From Oscillospiraceae bacterium (GTDB taxonomy: Bacteria > Bacillota > Clostridia > Oscillospirales > Oscillospiraceae): a DNA stretch of 14,153 nt. Every line of letters starts with the position of its first letter. Position 1 is the stretch's first letter. The DNA lies in the NCBI GenBank assembly GCA_017624645.1, contig JAGAMQ010000033.1, positions 1-14,153 of the forward strand. Direction: 5' to 3'. Of the stretch, positions 13,044-14,153 are shown in pieces. A model generated the notes under the pieces. It worked only from the letters and a program-made list of their open reading frames with translations, was not told where the DNA came from and ran no database searches. The position numbers were made by a program, and so were the translations under genes.

Positions 13044-14015
13044 ATGGACCGTTTTTCTGTCCGGAGTTTAAAGGACACCTCCGGCTATGCATCGTCACAG
13101 GCCGCCTATCCGCCCCGAAAGCTGGCATTGCTGCACACCGGTGCCGCACTCCTTGTCAGCCTTGTGCTGACGGTGCTGCACTATCTTCTGTCCCGGGGAA
13201 TCGGCACCACTGGCGGTCTTTCCGGTATCGGGACCCGAACTGTTTTGACCTCTTTGCAGACCATTTTGCAGTTTGCCGCCAGTCTGGCACTTCCTTTCTG
13301 GGAGGTGGGTTTTCTTTTCTGCATGCTGCGGCTGGCACGGAAGGAACCCTTTGCCCCCAGGGATCTGACCGCAGGCTTCCGCCGTTTTTCCGTGCTGCTG
13401 CGGCTGATGTTTTTGGAGTTTCTTCTGTACAGTGCCCTTGCGTTTATTGCCATACAGCTGGTTACCTTGGTGTTTTCTCTGACACCCTTCTCCATGCCTG
13501 TAATGGAAAAGCTCTCTGCTCTTATGCGGGATGAAGCTTTTCTCCAGTCCGGCACCCTACCTCCGGAGCTTCAGGGGGAAATCATCCGATATCTGATCCC
13601 GGTATACATCGTCTCCGGGGTGCTGTTTCTGACAGTGGGGATCCCGGTTTTCTATCGGCTCCGGTTCAGCCGCTATGTGATCATGGACACCCAGCAGCCC
13701 CGCGCTCTTGCCGCCATGGGCATCAGCAGAAGGCTGACAAAGGGGCATTGCCGCCAGCTGTTTTCTCTGGACCTTTCCTACTGGTGGTACTACCTGCTGC
13801 AAATCGTCATAGCTGCTGCGGCATATGCCGACCTGCTGTTTCCCCTTTTGGGGATCTCCATGGAAAAGGAGACAGCATTTTTTGGAACCTTTGCCATCCA
13901 CCTGCTTCTTTCCCTGCTGCTGGCATGGCGCTGCCGCGCCGGGGTAGACGGCACCTACGCCTGCTTCTATCTGCAGTTGCAGACTCCGGAGAATCTCCAG
14001 CTCCCCCCCTCTTAG
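13044..14015 (+). CDS. Six-helix membrane protein, DUF975-like
   Basis: This is a 323-aa protein from the ATG at 13044 (MDRFSVRSLKDTSG), with GAGGG 7 nt upstream. An ATG two codons earlier has the ribosome-binding site too close. About six membrane segments are visible: LLHTGAALLVSLVLTVLHYL, TILQFAASLALPFWEVGFLF, FLEFLLYSALAFIAIQLVTL, YIVSGVLFLTVGIPVFY, YYLLQIVIAAAAYADLLFPL and FAIHLLLSLLLAW. The segment SRRLTKGHCRQLFSLDLSYWWYYLL resembles the signature of DUF975 integral membrane proteins (S..LMKG....F.LDLSF..W). The function of that family is not established. The gene is divergent from the XRE-TPR gene with 139 nt between starts, suggesting shared regulation, and is followed by strong hairpins. 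Probably chromosomal. Confidence 0.82.
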   Translation: MDRFSVRSLKDTSGYASSQAAYPPRKLALLHTGAALLVSLVLTVLHYLLSRGIGTTGGLSGIGTRTVLTSLQTILQFAASLALPFWEVGFLFCMLRLARKEPFAPRDLTAGFRRFSVLLRLMFLEFLLYSALAFIAIQLVTLVFSLTPFSMPVMEKLSALMRDEAFLQSGTLPPELQGEIIRYLIPVYIVSGVLFLTVGIPVFYRLRFSRYVIMDTQQPRALAAMGISRRLTKGHCRQLFSLDLSYWWYYLLQIVIAAAAYADLLFPLLGISMEKETAFFGTFAIHLLLSLLLAWRCRAGVDGTYACFYLQLQTPENLQLPPS

Positions 14016-14021
14016 TCAAAA

Positions 14022-14040
14022 CCTCCGGCTAAGCCGGAGG
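14022..14040 (+). terminator. Hairpin downstream of the membrane protein gene
   Basis: Perfect 8-bp arms CCTCCGGC/GCCGGAGG enclose a 3-nt loop, 7 nt after the stop codon. No T-run follows, so this is either a terminator-like stabiliser or the first unit of the palindrome array that extends to the window end. Confidence 0.6.
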
Positions 14041-14049
14041 CTTGATTAA

Positions 14050-14147
14050 GCCCTAGAAGGGCATTTTACAGACTATTGCCCCTAAAGGGGCCCCGAACGG
14101 TTTGCCGACCGCATTCCTTTCTCGGGCCGCCCCTTAAGGGGCTTTTT
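14050..14147. repeat. Cluster of short GC-rich palindromes ending in a terminator
   Basis: This stretch holds three more hairpins. The first is GCCCT-AGA-AGGGC (14050-14062), the second GCCCCT-AA-AGGGGC (14078-14091), and the third a perfect palindrome GCCCCTTAAGGGGC (14129-14142) followed by TTTTT (14143-14147), a good rho-independent terminator. In addition, GGGGCCCCGA (14087-14096) can pair with TCGGGCC plus GCCCC near 14122-14133, so the whole stretch may fold as one larger RNA. No ORF is seen. It could be stacked terminators, REP-type palindromes or an IS200/IS605-type end. Confidence 0.55.
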
Positions 14148-14153
14148 CTATGC

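Noticed and set aside
1..14153. CRISPR arrays, tRNA or rRNA genes, integrase or transposase genes
   Set aside because: I looked for regular repeat-spacer units, cloverleaf-like segments and recombinase motifs and saw none.

Overview
The window looks like part of a prophage, or a prophage-derived element, in a moderately GC-rich Firmicute. The gut Clostridia (Oscillospiraceae/Faecalibacterium-like) are my best guess. The reasons are strong Shine-Dalgarno sites of the AGGAGG type, Listeria A118/SPP1-type head genes, an ImmR/ImmA-type regulator pair and GC-rich intergenic palindromes. Host assignment is inference; no rRNA or tRNA is present to anchor it.

Bases 1 to about 11,005 hold one long minus-strand morphogenesis operon, read from right to left. 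The order is a small zinc-ribbon ORF, terminase small subunit, terminase large subunit, a 64-aa coiled-coil protein, portal, scaffold, major capsid, head-tail adaptor, head-closure protein, tail terminator, tail tube, two tail-assembly chaperones, a short tape measure, a distal-tail-type protein and a tail hub/spike protein that runs off the left edge. Genes overlap or are separated by a few bases and are probably translationally coupled. This is a siphovirus head and tail set with a predicted short tail.

Bases 11,030-11,195 are the control region. Two near-consensus sigma-A promoters point at each other. The plus promoter (11,032-11,060) reads into an XRE repressor and an ImmA/IrrE metallopeptidase. 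The minus promoter (11,138-11,110) reads into the packaging genes. A 16-bp GTAC-N8-GTAC palindrome fills the spacer of each promoter, and two further copies bring the total to four. The repressor therefore appears to sit directly on the promoter of the structural operon, with no replication, integration or late-activator genes in between.

The small terminase appears to lack its usual N-terminal DNA-binding half, and it lies only about 300 bp from the switch. This suggests either an early-region deletion or a streamlined, domesticated particle-producing element of the PBSX or gene-transfer-agent kind. That is a hypothesis and depends on what lies left of the window.

Bases 11,975-12,140 are a short AT-rich gap ending in a hairpin terminator shared by the converging ImmA gene and the next gene. 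From 12,140 rightwards the genes look like host chromosome: an XRE regulator with a helical-repeat domain (minus), a divergent six-helix membrane protein of DUF975 type (plus), and then a dense array of GC-rich hairpins to the end of the window.
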